Notes under the pieces: model-generated | The model's database searches: none | Seen by the model: the letters and a program-made list of their open reading frames with translations, nothing else | What the model was told of the DNA's origin: nothing | Made by a program: the position numbers and the translations under genes | From: Leptodactylus fallax | Lineage: Eukaryota > Chordata > Amphibia > Anura > Leptodactylidae | Direction of reading: 5' to 3' | DNA: 64,000 nt | Assembly: GCA_947044405.1 (NCBI GenBank) | Contig: CAMRHE010000169.1 | Location: forward strand, 2,604,501 to 2,668,500 | In this document: positions 1 to 11,785 of the stretch, one piece after another | Layout of the letters: each line of letters starts with the position of its first letter | Numbering within the stretch: position 1 is the stretch's first letter

Positions 1-290
1 TTGTTGTTTGTTTGGAGCAAACATCTGTACAAATGTTCATTTCAGACGAGCGATGGCAGTCTAAAATCTAAAAAGTGTATGGCCAGCTTCAGTTCACAGC
101 CAAGACAACATAGGAGTGGGCTTCGAGACAACTCTGTGAAAGTCCTCAAGTGGCCAAACCAGAGGTCTGACATAAACCCTATTGAACATCTATAGAAATA
201 AATCTCCATCGACAGTCTCTATCCAACCTGACAGAGCTTGTGAGTATCTGTACAGAAGAATGGCAGAATTGCTATTGAGTGCAGAATAAC
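1..290 (+). pseudogene. Tc1-like transposase, C-terminal remnant
   Basis: A decayed piece of a Tc1 transposase runs in from the left edge. The frame open from base 1 ends in KVLKWPNQRSDINPIEHL followed by TAG. This is the region around the third catalytic acidic residue (consensus SPDLNPIE). After the stop, traces of the usual tail (SNLTEL, EEWQN) continue in shifted frames to about 280. The rest of the element lies outside the window, and no terminal repeat is visible on the right. It lies in intron 2 of DCUN1D1. Confidence 0.8.
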
Positions 291-305
291 TGGGTAAATC
301 TTGAA

Positions 306-307
<2 letters not shown>

Positions 308-358
<51 letters not shown>
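308..358. repeat. (ATT)n microsatellite
   Basis: About 17 uninterrupted ATT units follow the Tc1 remnant. Confidence 0.95.
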
Positions 359-360
<2 letters not shown>

Positions 361-1978
361 TTTAGCACAAGGCTGCAACATAAAATGTGAAAAACGTGAG
401 AGGGTTTGAAGCCTTTCCAAATATATTGTAAATCTAAAAATAAACAAACAGCTTACATATCCCTAGGGTCACAAAATGGCCAGGCCATAAAAACTATAGA
501 AATTTGATATTGCTGTGATCATACCGACCCACATAAAAAAGTTGACCCTTTTGAAAGGAAGGGAGTTAAAAAAAACAAAACAAAAATGAAAATGCAAGAA
601 TGAAAAATATAATATATTTTAGGAATGAAAAGTAGGACACCTGGTGGCCATAAAGAACACTCTTTTTTTTTTTTTTTTTTTATTTAAAAAAAATTTGTCT
701 GGTCCATATACTGTATACTTTTCTTCCTCCTCAAATCAGCAAATGACAGTGACTTTAAAACAATCACTCTGCAGTGCCAATTGTTTGTTTTCTTTATTAT
801 ATGTGACATCCTAATTAAGACTGATCTTTCAAAGGCAAGTATCTATCCTGAATACAAATTTAAAGAGCATACATAATTGGTATTGCCACAACTGGAATAA
901 CCCATACTAAAATTAACACAGCATTTATCCTTCATTGTAGAACTGTTTTTCCCCATTCATCACACCAAATAAAAGGAATCAAATTTTAGTCAATATTTCC
1001 TATGTACCACAGACTGGTACAAATAAAATCTACTACTCCAATCACAAAAAAAAAAAAAAAAAAAAAAAAACATCATATACCAATGGGAGGAGGAATAAAA
1101 AAAAAAAAAAAAAACCCAAAAAAACATTATGCTTTCAGAGTATAAACACAAAACAATGTTTTTAAAGGATTTTTAATGTGCAAAAGTAGTTAAACATTAA
1201 AAAAATATTATATTGCTGTACTTCTAACAACTGCAAAATAAACATAACATCACATATGATATAGTGGGAAAAAAAAAAAAACCCACAATGCTGGAACTGC
1301 TGATTATTGTACATCCCCACTTCAAACAAGAAAAATCTATCTTTTTACATACATTGAGGGGAAATTATTAATGCTGGTATTTCTTATTGCAGTCTCAATT
1401 CAGTCTCTTTAGTGCAAGATATGCCTGAATTATTAAGAGACTCCAATCTCTTAATAATTTTGCCACATCTTGGGAGGTCACATGCAGCAAAACTGAAATC
1501 TAAGCCAGGTCTAATACACAAGTTTTCTGGCGCAAGTTAAAAAATCTGAGCAGGTCAGAAAATGGAGAAAGTGACACATTTTGGGCACATTTGCCATTTG
1601 CGTCAGTTACCCCTTTGATATGTATATGATACCTATTTCTATATCGTTTCTATTTTTTACATTACTTAATGTTTATATTGAAAAAAAAAAAATCTGTCTT
1701 AAACATTAATTGAACATTTTTCTTTTGCGCCAGACTGGCATGCTTACTTTAGTAAATTCTACTTATTAGCTATACGTCCAAATGATACAATTGCACAATA
1801 TATCCTGCAAAAAATAAAATAAAGAGTCCTCATATGGCTGTATTCATAGAGAATATAAATAAAAATAAAGTCATACCTTTAAAGAATTCAGTGAAAGAAG
1901 TGAAAATAAATTAATATCACTGCACCCTCTACAATTTAATGGCCCACTGTTCATTCAGCAGACTCACCATGTACTTAC
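359..1978. other. DCUN1D1 intron 2 sequence, no gene seen
   Basis: AT-rich intronic DNA with several poly-A and poly-T runs (662-681, 1046-1070, 1098-1115, 1268-1280). No coding signal or recognisable element was seen. It begins immediately beyond the splice donor at 1977-1978 on the minus strand. Confidence 0.6.
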
Positions 1979-2195
1979 CCTTGTATCTATTATAAAGCTG
2001 CTCTAATTTTTTTCTGTCCAATGCTCCTTTTACACTCTCTCGGATATAGAGTTCTGGGTTCTGAAAAAAGTTGTCTGTGGCCACATCTAGCTTCCAGTCA
2101 TTCTGTGACAGGCAACTTACTGCAGTCTTTTCACTAGATTGTGTGAAGATCATAAACTGACGAACCTTATCTTTCTGCGAGGATTTCAACTTGTT
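1979..2195 (-). CDS. DCUN1D1: DCUN1D1 exon 2
   Basis: 217 nt, encoding residues 2-73 plus one base of the next codon. The acceptor AG is at 2196-2197 and the donor GT at 1977-1978. The reading runs from [10 protein letters not shown] through the UBA-like region to LEQLYNRYK. Reading through the donor gives a non-conserved tail (GKYMVSLL), which confirms the boundary. Confidence 0.95.
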
Positions 2196-5100
2196 CTGTG
2201 GAGGACAAGACAAATGGGAAATAAATAACCAACTTGGACCATAGAAAACAGAATATATAATCACTTAGGACAAGGCAGGAGTGTCTATTAGGCCGTGTTC
2301 AGATGCAGATTCTGCACCACAAGTTCATGACAAATTACACTGTAATAGCCATGAAAGTGATTAAACGGGTTGGCCACTTTCAGACAAATATTGAGAGATC
2401 AATGTTATTTATTAATGTTTGTATAATGAAAACATACAATTTTCCAATATACTTTCTGCATCAATTCCTTGCAATTTTCTAGACCTCTGCTTGCTGTCAT
2501 TCTTTCTGCTTACTCCCAGTAGATAAATATCAGTCCATGGTCATGTGATGGACACACAGGTGCACAGCTCATTACTAGACAGATGTCTGATTACTGTGCT
2601 GTGATTGTAACGAGCTGCGCACTTGTGTCTACTAGAAGTAAGCAGAATGAATGACAGCAAGCAGAGATCTAGAAAACCATGAGGAATGGATACAGAAATT
2701 ATAGGAAAATTGTACAACTTTTCATTCTAAAACAATAACACTGACCTCTCAATATTAGTCTGAAAGTGGCCAACCCCTTTAAGATCCACATATAGAGGTA
2801 AAAGTCTACTGGATTTCAAAGCCGATTTGCAAACCGATAACGGAACTGCAAAGGTTTTCTCCACACATTCTAACCTGTTGCATGTGAACTGACCTTTATA
2901 CCAGACATGACCTTCCCCATGTATCTGCAGCCATCTAGCAATGGCTCACAATTACAATTAGACAGTTTGACAATGTGTCAAATTTAACAAAGTGGCTCAT
3001 TCTGCATAACAAACCTGTGTATCTTTACTGCCCAGTCTTTGTTTTCACTACGTATTAGTTGTCTTACTGCGGCCCTCCTCATCTTCACTTAGACTGCTTG
3101 TTTACAAAGAATCCAACTCCGTATACAGCTCACACACAGGCCTCAATAGAGAAGGAAGGGGGAAGGAGGGGGTTGCTGCCAGCCAGGTCATTGATTTGGT
3201 AGACTCATCTTAAAGATAAGGGTTCCCTAACTCACAGAATAGCAGTGTGTCAGCTGCAGTTATTTGTATGGCTTTTCCAGCAGCCTCCTTGTCCCCACCC
3301 TCATAGACTAATATGTAAAAGCAATATGTGGAAAAACAAACATTATATACAGTGCCTTGTGAAAGTATTCGGCCCCCTTGAGCTTTTCAACCTTTTGCCA
3401 CATTTCAGGCTTCAAACATAAGGATATAAAATTTAAATTTTTTGGTGAAGAATCAACAAGTGGGACACAATCGTGAAGTGGAACAAAATTTATTGGTTAT
3501 TTTAAACTTTTGTAAAAAATAAACTGAAAAGTGGGGCGTGCAATATTATTCGGCCCCTTTACTTTCAGTGCAGCAAACTCACTCCAGACGTTCAGTGAGG
3601 ATCTCTGAATGATCCAATGTTGTCCTAAATGACTGATGATGATAAATATAATCCACCTGTGTGTAATCAAGTCTCCGTATAAATGCACCTGCTCTGTGAT
3701 AGTCTCAGGGTTCTGTTTAAAGCACAGAGAGCATCATGAAGACCAAGGAACACACCAGGCAGGTCCGTGATACTGTTGTGGAGAAGTTCAAAGCAAGATT
3801 TGGATACAAAAAGATTTCCCAAACTTTAAACATCCCAAGGAGCACTGTGCAAGCGATCATATTGAAATAGAAGGAGTATCAGACCACTGCAAATCTACCA
3901 AGACCCGGCCGTCCCTCTAAACTTTCATCTCAAACAAGGAGAAGACTGATCAGAGATGCAGCCAAGAGGCCCATGATCACTCTGGATGAACTGCAGAGAT
4001 CTACAGCGGAGGTGGGAGAGTCTGTCCATAGGACAACAATCAGTCGTACACTGCACAAATCTGGCCTTTATGGAAGAATGGCAAGAAGAAAGCCATTTCT
4101 CAAAGATATCCATACAAAGTCTCGTTTAAAGTTTGCCACAAGCCACCTGGGAGACACACCAAACATGTGGAAGAAGGTGCTCTGGTCAGATGAAACCAAA
4201 ATCCAACTTTTTGGCCACAATGCAAAACGATATGTTTGGCGTAAAAGCAACACAGCTCATCACCCTGAACACACCATCCCCACTGTCAAACATGGTGGTG
4301 GCAGCATCATGGTTTGGGCCTGCTTTTCTTCAGCAGGGACAGGGAAGATGGTTAAAATTGATGGGAAGATGGATGGAGCCAAATACAGGACCATTCTGGA
4401 AGAAAACCTGTTGGAGTCTGCAAAAGACCTGAGACTGGGACGGATATTTATCTTCCAACAAGACAATGATCCCAAACATAAAGCAAAATCTACAATGGAT
4501 GGTTCACAAATAAACGTATCCAGGTGTTAGAATGGCCAAGTCAAAGTCCAGACCTGAATCCAATCGAGAATCTGTGGAAAGAGCTGAAAACTGCTGTTCA
4601 CAAACGCTCTCCATCCAACCTCACTGAGCTCGAGCTGTTTTCCAAGGAAGAATGGGCAAGAATTCCAGTCTCTCGGTGTGCAAAACTGATAGAGACATAC
4701 CCCAAGCGACTTGCAGCTGTAATCGCAGCAAAAGGGGGTACTACAAAGTATTAACTTAAGGGGGCCGAATAATATTGCACGCCCCACTTTTCAGTTTTTT
4801 ATTTTTTACAAAAGTTTAAAATATCCAATAAATTTCGTTCCACTTCACGATTGTGTCCCACTTGTTGTTGATTCTTCACCAAAAAATTAAAATTTTATTT
4901 CCTTATGTTTGAAGCCTGAAATGTGGCAAAAGGTTGAAAAGTTCAAGGGGGCCGAATACTTTCGCAAGGCACTGTATACACACACAAATAAGATATATTA
5001 CAAAGTTTCTTATATTCACCTATACTATTCCCTTCTAAAAAGAAGTTTCATAACCGGAGGTACACTTTAAAGGGAGTCTTTCAGCAGGAAAATCATAATC

Positions 5101-8100
5101 AAAATGATGACAGCTCCTTGTAGTGCTCCTTACACACTTTCCAAATATGCCTTTGTTATTCTGCATTGTAACTCCCTTATCGAGAAAAATTGCTGTTCCT
5201 ATGCAAATTAGGTGAAAAGGGCCTTTGGGCCGTTTCTTATCCTCCATGGACGTCGCTCCGTACTGTAGATTACCTCCCCTAACTGCTGCCCAGCTCAACC
5301 CACCATCCTTTGATTGACAGCTTTACCCTGGGAAGAGCTGGGTGGAAGGTAGAGGAAATGATCTACAGCACAGGGTGAAGACAGTGGAGGATAAGAAACG
5401 CCCCAACATAGATTTTCTCAATAATAAAGAATAAGAAATAGAAATAAGAATAAGAATGGCATATTTGAAAAGTGTGTAAAGAGCACTACAAGGTACTGTC
5501 ATTACAATTTTCTTGCTGACAGGCTCCCTTTAAGACACACCCCTTTCCATGTGAAGCCACACCTCCGTTTGGTATAAAAAAAAAATTGGTATAAAACTAG
5601 GTCATCTGACCTATGCACAAAAATTTGTGCAACAATTTCTCATTTTACACAAAGGTCTAGTTGCAATCACTTTCCCAATGTGATCCAACACTTTACCCTC
5701 GATCTAAAGAGTATGGTACCACAAGATAATGCCCTATAAAATGCTGACTGATTCCAGTAAAGCTCTGCCATCATGCTTTACTGTTGCAGCAAAACCATCA
5801 ATATTAGACTACAACAATTTTGACCATGACATATCACACGGCCAAAGTTTGCAATCATGCTACCTGCAAGGTGGTTTACAAAAATAAGTGTGAACACGGT
5901 TTCACCTGCACACTGCAGTAACAAACATCATAAATCCAAACCTACTAAATTTCTGTCAACTGTCTTGTTGCGACAACTTGCAGGTTGCTGTGCCACCACG
6001 TCAACTTTTATTAGCCTTTACATGGACAGTGTAACATTGATGTTTGGCTAAAAGAGATGCTCTTGAATAGTCAATCAATTATTTTGGCCATTTAAACCCA
6101 TATGACAGTACTTCTAGAGCAATATACTACTATGGCATTAAGTGTGTACAACCTCCTGTTAGTGTATGCCTGCTGTCAAATACTGTCATCAGGAAAAACA
6201 ATTAGGAATATTCTTACTGGAGCCTTTCACCAACTCAAAAGCCATCACTTCCTGGTTACCTTCTCACCACAGTTGTGGTTGCACATACAGAAGTGTGAAT
6301 GAGGTCAAAGTTTGCCCCTACAAGACGCCTTTCTACAAGCCGCACCACACACTGGCACAGAAATCATTCAGCCGCACTACATAGTATCGATCACAAATAA
6401 GCATCCTGATACCACGCACCACAGTTTATCCAGAGTAGTTGACTTGATATCTACAGAATCCAAAGCTGTCAGACAGGTCTTGACATATTAATAAACTAGG
6501 ACACTGTTTAATAGCCATACATTTCTAACATACCTGAAAACAACTGCTCATGAATAATGTGGGGCAACAAAAAGAATATCTCATTTTAATTCACTATAAG
6601 GCCGGGGCTTCACGTTGCGAATACGCTGCGTTTTACAGTTCCTGCAAAGTGGATGGGATTCAGGCTAATTCCATCCACACGTTGCAGAAAAATATCTGCA
6701 GCGGAAATGCGGTGTAAATCACAGTATATCAATTATACTGCCGTTTTCCGTATAGGTATAAGAGGCAGAAAGTTCTCGGAGGCTTAATTGATGACCGATC
6801 AGTTGCTTGAAGAGGCTACAGCCTCTTCAGTACTAACCATGCACAGCAGCTGTGCTTGGAATCACAGCTCAGCCCATTCACTTGAATGGGACTAAGCTGC
6901 AAACAGGCCATGTGACCAATGAATGTGGAATGACACGACCAGTGAAGTAGAGTTCAGGGAGTGGCGCTGCTACTTAGACTAGCTGATTCACTTCAATTGA
7001 AAACTCCAAGAAAACCCCTTTAGGCTAAGGTCCAACCTTGCAGAAACGCAGCTTTTTTTGTTGCAGATTTTGTTGCGGTTTTTTGAGCCAAAGCCAGGAG
7101 TGGATAGAGAAGATGGTAGAAGTATAAGATTTCCTATATATTTCCCATTCCTTTTGTAGCCATTCTTGGCTTTGGATCAAAAAACCGCAACAAAAAAAGC
7201 TGAATTTCCACAATGTGGGGCCTCAGCCTTAACTGATCCCCCATAAACGGTCCACAGCTCCAAGAGTACTGCAAGAGAGAAGAAATGGTCTGATGTCATA
7301 CAGGACTAACCTTCCCTGCATTTTATTATTTATTGGTAGGACATTCAACAGACCACACAAAGGGTACAAATCATTGTAAGTTGTGCAACACTAAAGCTGG
7401 CCAAGACAAAATCTAATGTGTATGGGGGTGTCCTGACTCTTCCCAAAAGCAGATATTAGGAGGAAGAAGGGTTAGGATTTCAAAATGCCCTTTCCTTTGT
7501 TCACATCTGGAGACTCTGCTGCAGATTGCACCTAAAATCAGCAGAGAGAAAAGGAAGACAATTCACATTGTTAGGGTCCTGACTGCTAGGTCTCCCAGCA
7601 ATCAAAAAAAGGAGGTCTGAAAGCATTCACTGCTATGGGGCGTTCTCCTGATTGCTGGGGGGAAATCAGTGGTCGGACCTCTAGCGATATGACCCCATTC
7701 CATATGTGAATAGGAAACGCATGTCTTTAATGGGACATCCCCTTAAATATTTTCATGCCGCTGCACTAAGGCCTTTCATTAAACTAGTTGATTTTGTGCT
7801 GCACATGCTCAATAGTGACATTCCTTCGCTGAAGCAGGGCTATGGAGGCAGACTTGCACCCAGGTTTTGGGTGGAGAAGGAAAAAAAATATACCAACTCT
7901 GGCTTCAAAATAAAATGAGTAAATTATACATTAAACAATTATTGATGATATATAATGAATTAGATGCGTCAGAGGAGCTTTGCTGCTCCTGTCAGTGGTT
8001 TGGCCTACCAACTCCATAGCACTGCTTTGAAGGCCAGAATGCTTACATGATGGCTATGAAAGGACTGATGTTCCCATTTTAATATAGTAAATTTATTATA

Positions 8101-9843
8101 CAAGAAGGAGATAGAATGTGGCTATATGGAAGAGTCAGAAATTTGGCTTACAGACTCCACAACCCTACATGTACTGCAGTAACATTAATGGATTCTGTAA
8201 GAGCCACAGAATCCCAGCCAAAATAAGGACATAATTTCAAATGTCTGAATGAGATATAAAGGTGATACCACACAAACCACAATTTACAGGATATCGACAG
8301 GAACTGTGATTGATAGCTAGGGGTTCCAGCACTGAAACAAACACCAATCCCCAATTTAAAGAGAATGCTGGCTGCACATGTGCTTCTCCATTAAATCATT
8401 ATGGGACTAATGGAGCCAGTCCTCAGCTATCATCAATCCCAAAGACTGAGTGGAGTGGAAGCACACATGCATTATCACCTATCCAGTGGATAGACGTTCA
8501 GTTTGGATTGTTGGACCATCACTTTAAGGAGAAGCTAAAGCTAATTTATCTGAGCACACTAATAAATGTATGGCCATTTCTGTTTACATGCATAGAGATA
8601 TATGTGTATCGCCCTGGTCACAGCACCAATACATGCACAAAGATATCTGTGCATGGACCAGTGCCGTGACCAGGGAGATACACGTATATGGACATGTATC
8701 TCCCTGGTCCATGCACAGAGATGTATGTCTATTTTCCTGGCGACAGCACCAGACCATTTCTGTTTCGGTATGATGTCTAAGCCCAAATGGCCAGTACGTG
8801 AGCTGACTGTTTACCTGCATAGAGATATATGTGTATCTCCCTGGTCAAGGCCCTGGTCCATGCACAGAGATGAACATGTATGTCCCTGGTCATGGCACTG
8901 GTTCAAGCACAGATGTACATGTATCTCCCTGGTCATGGCACCGGCCCACGCACAGATATGTACATGCATCTTCTTGGTCACGGCACTGGTCCATGCAGAC
9001 GTACATGTATTTCCCTGGTCACGGCACTGGTCCAAGCACTGAGATGTACGTGTATGAATCTGGTCACGGCACTGGTCCATGCAGACGTACGTGTATTTCC
9101 CACGGCACTGGTCCATGCGGAGGTACGTGTATTTCCCACGGCACTGGTCCATGCAGACGTACGTGTATTTCCCTGGTCACGGCACTGGTCCAAGCACTGA
9201 GATGTACGTGTATCACCCTGGTCATGGCTCTAGTCTGTATGTAATAAACATCCTCATAGTAATAAATGCCCAGGAAGACAGCATCAAACACTATACCAAG
9301 GAAGGCTGGGTGACTACCAATACAGCCCAGACATGGGGTGTCACCTGTGACAACTGTGCTGTGACCCATCTACCTGCCACACAACTAGGAACATTTGATG
9401 TTCAGCATTGTAGGAAAGCTGGGTGACCTAATGGTAGCTGTACTGGTCACCCAGCAACAGATACTATTAGGAAACAAGTAGAACGAATGTGTTAACATGG
9501 CAGGGGAGAAAAGCTCAGAGGAGTCTCATGTGAGCAGATCATGGACACATAGGCTATACATTACGCAGAGCAGTGTGAGGCCTGGATATGATGGTCAGGG
9601 CACACAGGGCAATACACAGGCTCGCAGCCCTTTCCTTGCTGCAGGTCAGAATATAACATGGACTAGGCCCTGCCACCCCGCACTCAAGTATCACTAGTGC
9701 CCAGCTATGAGTCATTCTCCACGGCCAGTGGCTGTGTAACGCCGCGATACACTGGAGGCCTTCACAGCTGCAGGCCCTGTGCACTGTACCGGCATAAGGA
9801 AGGCCACAGAGGCGGCAGCAGGCCCGGTGCTCTCACTCACCAT
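1979..9843 (-). CDS. DCUN1D1: DCUN1D1, DCN1-like protein 1 (5' part: exons 1-2 only)
   Basis: DCN1-like proteins are scaffold-type co-E3 factors that promote transfer of NEDD8 to cullins. Two coding exons are visible. Exon 1 contributes only the ATG (9841-9843) and exon 2 (1979-2195) encodes residues 2-73, beginning [20 protein letters not shown]. This matches my memory of vertebrate DCUN1D1 almost residue for residue and covers the N-terminal UBA-like domain (about residues 8-45). The C-terminal PONY/cullin-binding domain lies on exons beyond the left edge. The exon 2 acceptor follows a pyrimidine tract, and its donor is GGTAAGT after the first base of the next codon. Intron 1 is about 7.6 kb and carries a Tc1 copy and MITEs. 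MCCC1 lies upstream on the same strand, as in human. Confidence 0.95.
2361..2782. mobile_element. TTAA-flanked MITE
   Basis: Both ends carry TTAA and an inverted terminal repeat of about 40 nt (left TTAAACGGGTTGGCCACTTT, right its complement AAAGTGGCCAACCCCTTTAA). No coding capacity. A TTAA target suggests mobilisation by a piggyBac- or Kolobok-type transposase. It lies in DCUN1D1 intron 1. Confidence 0.8.
3350..4974 (+). mobile_element. Tc1-family DNA transposon, full length, disabled
   Basis: A complete element bounded by TA dinucleotides (3348-3349 and 4975-4976), with long inverted repeats starting CAGTGCCTTG and containing AAGTATTCGGCCCCCTTGA. Length is 1625 bp. It is nearly identical to the element at 59365-60994 and in the same orientation. 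It lies in DCUN1D1 intron 1, antisense to the gene. Confidence 0.95.
3736..4754 (+). pseudogene. Tc1 transposase pseudogene (DD34E type)
   Basis: The frame starts [18 protein letters not shown]. It is broken twice relative to the open copy at 59755. Codon 45 is TAG (3868-3870) in place of a Trp TGG, and one base is lost near 4495-4501, which shifts the frame just after the QQDNDPKHK motif. The tail resumes in another frame ([18 protein letters not shown], ending TTKY, stop at 4752-4754). Catalytic motifs WSDETK, QQDND and NPIEN are all still readable. Two lesions only, so inactivation is recent in sequence terms. Confidence 0.93.
5067..5532. mobile_element. TTAA-flanked MITE (AGGGAGnCTnTCAGCA family)
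   Basis: The left end is TTAAAGGGAGTCTTTCAGCA and the right end is the complement of TTAAAGGGAGCCTGTCAGCA, both at TTAA sites. No coding region. A related shorter copy lies at 58000-58156. Confidence 0.8.
5533..7017. other. DCUN1D1 intron 1 sequence, no gene seen
   Basis: No convincing coding signal. Around 6600-6740 there is MITE-like sequence (GGCTTCACGTTGCG, paired with GCGGAAATGCGG-type motifs) related in style to the foldback at 7018. The remainder is unassigned. Confidence 0.5.
7018..7232. repeat. Foldback MITE (GAGCCAAAGCCAGGAGTGG family)
   Basis: The two halves are inverted copies. TTTTTTGAGCCAAAGCCAGG on the left pairs with the TTGGCTTTGGATCAAAAAAC region on the right, and the outer parts pair through GCAGAAACGCAGC-like and GGCTnAGG segments. 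A second copy of the same family is at 20282-20495. Confidence 0.75.
7233..8589. other. DCUN1D1 intron 1 sequence, no gene seen
   Basis: Unassigned intronic DNA. Short open frames here lack any family resemblance. Confidence 0.45.
8590..9240. repeat. GC-rich minisatellite with opposed units
   Basis: Degenerate tandem units of roughly 40-55 nt are built on CCCTGGTCACGGCACTGGTC plus an ATGTACGTGTAT segment. Near 8641-8690 one unit stands in the opposite orientation to its neighbours, giving a local inverted repeat. Overlapping open frames occur in all phases on both strands, as expected for a tandem repeat without stop codons, and are not genes. Confidence 0.9.
9241..9719. other. DCUN1D1 intron 1 near its 5' end
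   Basis: Unassigned. No repeat or coding family was recognised. Confidence 0.4.
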
Positions 9844-10085
9844 GTTGGTGCTCGGCCTCCCGGTGAGTGTGAGTGGTGCTCTCCGCTCTCACGGGCTCTC
9901 TGCGATCTCGCTCATGCGCAATAATGCTGCGGCCTGCGGCACGTATGGAGAGATGAGGCCGGCACAGGCAGGCACTCTGCGCCGGGGACACACAGTCTGG
10001 GAGGCCGCTGAAAGACAGCTGCGACACAGGGGGCGGAGAGAGAGGTTGCGGAGGGAAGAGAGTGCAAGGCTGCTAGGTCCAGGGA
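9720..10085 (-). promoter_or_regulatory. DCUN1D1: CpG-rich promoter and 5' UTR of DCUN1D1
   Basis: A block of unusually high GC and CpG content in an otherwise AT-rich, CpG-poor window, centred on DCUN1D1 exon 1. It contains a GC box (GGGGGCGGAG, 10029-10038) and a TGCGCA motif (9915-9920) of the NRF1 half-site type. No TATA box was seen. It looks like a TATA-less CpG-island promoter firing leftward. The transcription start cannot be placed from sequence alone. Confidence 0.75.
9841..9843 (-). CDS. DCUN1D1: DCUN1D1 exon 1, coding part (start codon only)
   Basis: Read on the minus strand the sequence is CACCAACATG/GTGAGTGAG. The start codon is the last three bases of exon 1 and is followed at once by a consensus donor. 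Joining it to exon 2 gives M-NKLKSSQ, the expected N-terminus, in phase 0. The rest of exon 1 is 5' UTR with an unknown upstream limit. Confidence 0.9.
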
Positions 10086-10495
10086 CAGGGCAGTGTCCGC
10101 ATTATTATAGGCTAACCTCCATAGCACATCTGACCATAACTGGGAGCCAAAGCGTTTCATATACGCCTTGCCGCAGGTATGGGGCGCACACAAAAAGATA
10201 TTTACCACAGTAACAATTATTCTTACTATGGAAAATATCCAGAAACTGTACGAATAAGAATTCTTATGGTAGTGGAAAGCAACGTGAAAACATACAAAAC
10301 TGGCACACAAATGGTTAAATGAGTTGGAGTCACTGAGCTCACAAAGCCACCACAAAGAAGGGGGCACCCTGCATCTGACACCAGGCTGGCCCAAATTGGT
10401 TCTGGGAATGAGAAGTAGCATCAAACTTTATGCCACTGATCACACAATGATGTCCTGCATTAAATTCAGTCACATTTTACAGATCTGAATAAGTA
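10086..10495. other. Intergenic sequence upstream of DCUN1D1
   Basis: No gene. The segment around 10380-10430 (GGCCCAAATTGGTTCTGG) recurs in degenerate form at about 11885-11925 on the other side of the Tc1 element, so the transposon landed in a diverged repeat. Confidence 0.5.
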
Positions 10496-11783
10496 CAGTG
10501 CCTTGCAAAAGTATTCATACCCCTTGAATTTTTTCATATTTTGTCATCTTAAAACCACAAATGTATTTTATTGAGATTTTAAGTGACCAACACAAAGTAG
10601 CAGATAATTGTGAAGTGGAAGGAAAATGATACATGGTTTTCAAAATTTTAATCAAATAAAAATCTGAAAAGCGTGAGGTGCAAAACTATTCAGTCCCCTG
10701 TACTCTGATACCCCTAAATAAAATCCAGTGCAATCAATTGCCTTCAGAAGTCACTTAATTAGTTAACAGTCCCGCTGTGTGTAATTTAGTCTCAGTATAA
10801 ATATACCTGTTCTGTGAAGGCCTCAGAGATTTGTTAGAGAACACAAGTGAACAAACAGCATCATGAAGACCAAGGAACTCACCAGACAGGTCAGAGATAA
10901 AGTTGTGGAGAAGTTTAAAGCAAGGTTAGGTTATAAAAACATATCCCAAGCTTTGAGCATCCTAAGGAGCACTGTTCAATTCATCATCCAAAAATGGAAA
11001 AAGTATTCTACAACTGCAAACCTACCAAGACATGGCCTTCCACCTAAACTGACAGATCGAGCAAGGAGATCACTGGTCAGAGAAGCAGCCAAGAGGTCCA
11101 TGGTCACTCTGGAGGAGCTGCAGAAATATACAGCTCAGGTGGTAGAATCTGTCCACAGGGCAACTATAAGTCGTGCACTCCACAAATCTGGCCTTTATGG
11201 AGAAGTGGTAAGAAGAAAACCATTGTTGACAGAAAGACATAAGAAGTGCCCATTGCAGTTTGCCACAAGCCATATAGGGGACACAGCAAACGTGGAAAAA
11301 GGTGCTCTGGTCAGACCAAAGTTGAACTTTTTGGCCTAAATACAAAGCTCTATGTGAATGGCCTAGTCAAAGTCCAGACCTAAATCCTATTGAGCATCTG
11401 TGGCAAGACATGGAAATTACTGTTCACAGACGATCTCCATCCAATCTGGCTGAGCTTGAGCTATTTTGCAAAGAAGAATGGACAAAAATCTCAGTCTCTA
11501 GATGTACAAAGCTGGTAGAGACATACCCCAAAAGACATACCAAAAAGGTGGCTCTAAAAAGTATTGATAAAGGGGGGCTGAATACTTTTGCATGTTACAC
11601 TTTTCAGATTTTTATTTGATTAATTTTGAAAACCATGTATCATTTTCATTCCACTTCACAATTATCTGCTACTTTGTGTTGGTCTATCACTTAAAATCTC
11701 AATAAAATACATTTAAGTTTGTGGTTGTAAGGTGACAAAATGTGAAAAAGTTAAAGGGGTATGAATACTTTTGCAAGGCACTC
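10496..11783 (+). mobile_element. Tc1-family element, internally deleted
   Basis: Ends are CAGTGCCTTGCAAAAGTATT and its complement, with one mismatch at the last base on the right (CACTC for CACTG), at TA sites 10494-10495 and 11784-11785. Length 1288 bp, about 340 bp shorter than the full-length relatives. The ends differ from those at 3350, so this is a sister family. Confidence 0.92.
10863..11570 (+). pseudogene. Tc1 transposase pseudogene, internal deletion
   Basis: Opens with MKTKELTRQVRDKVVEKFKA and keeps the paired DNA-binding region. It shifts frame near 11290 (the NMWKK motif loses bases). It then lacks roughly 100 codons between the LFGLNTKL region and [15 protein letters not shown] (11358 onward), removing the second catalytic Asp. 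It cannot encode an active enzyme. Confidence 0.9.
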
Positions 11784-11785
11784 TA

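Noticed and set aside
8559..9369. Overlapping open frames of 70-146 codons on both strands
   Set aside because: They are translations of a tandem repeat without stops; every frame is open and none has a domain.
9779..10424. 144- and 170-codon frames around the DCUN1D1 first exon
   Set aside because: GC-rich promoter sequence lowers stop-codon frequency; no conserved motifs, and the region is explained by the CpG island.
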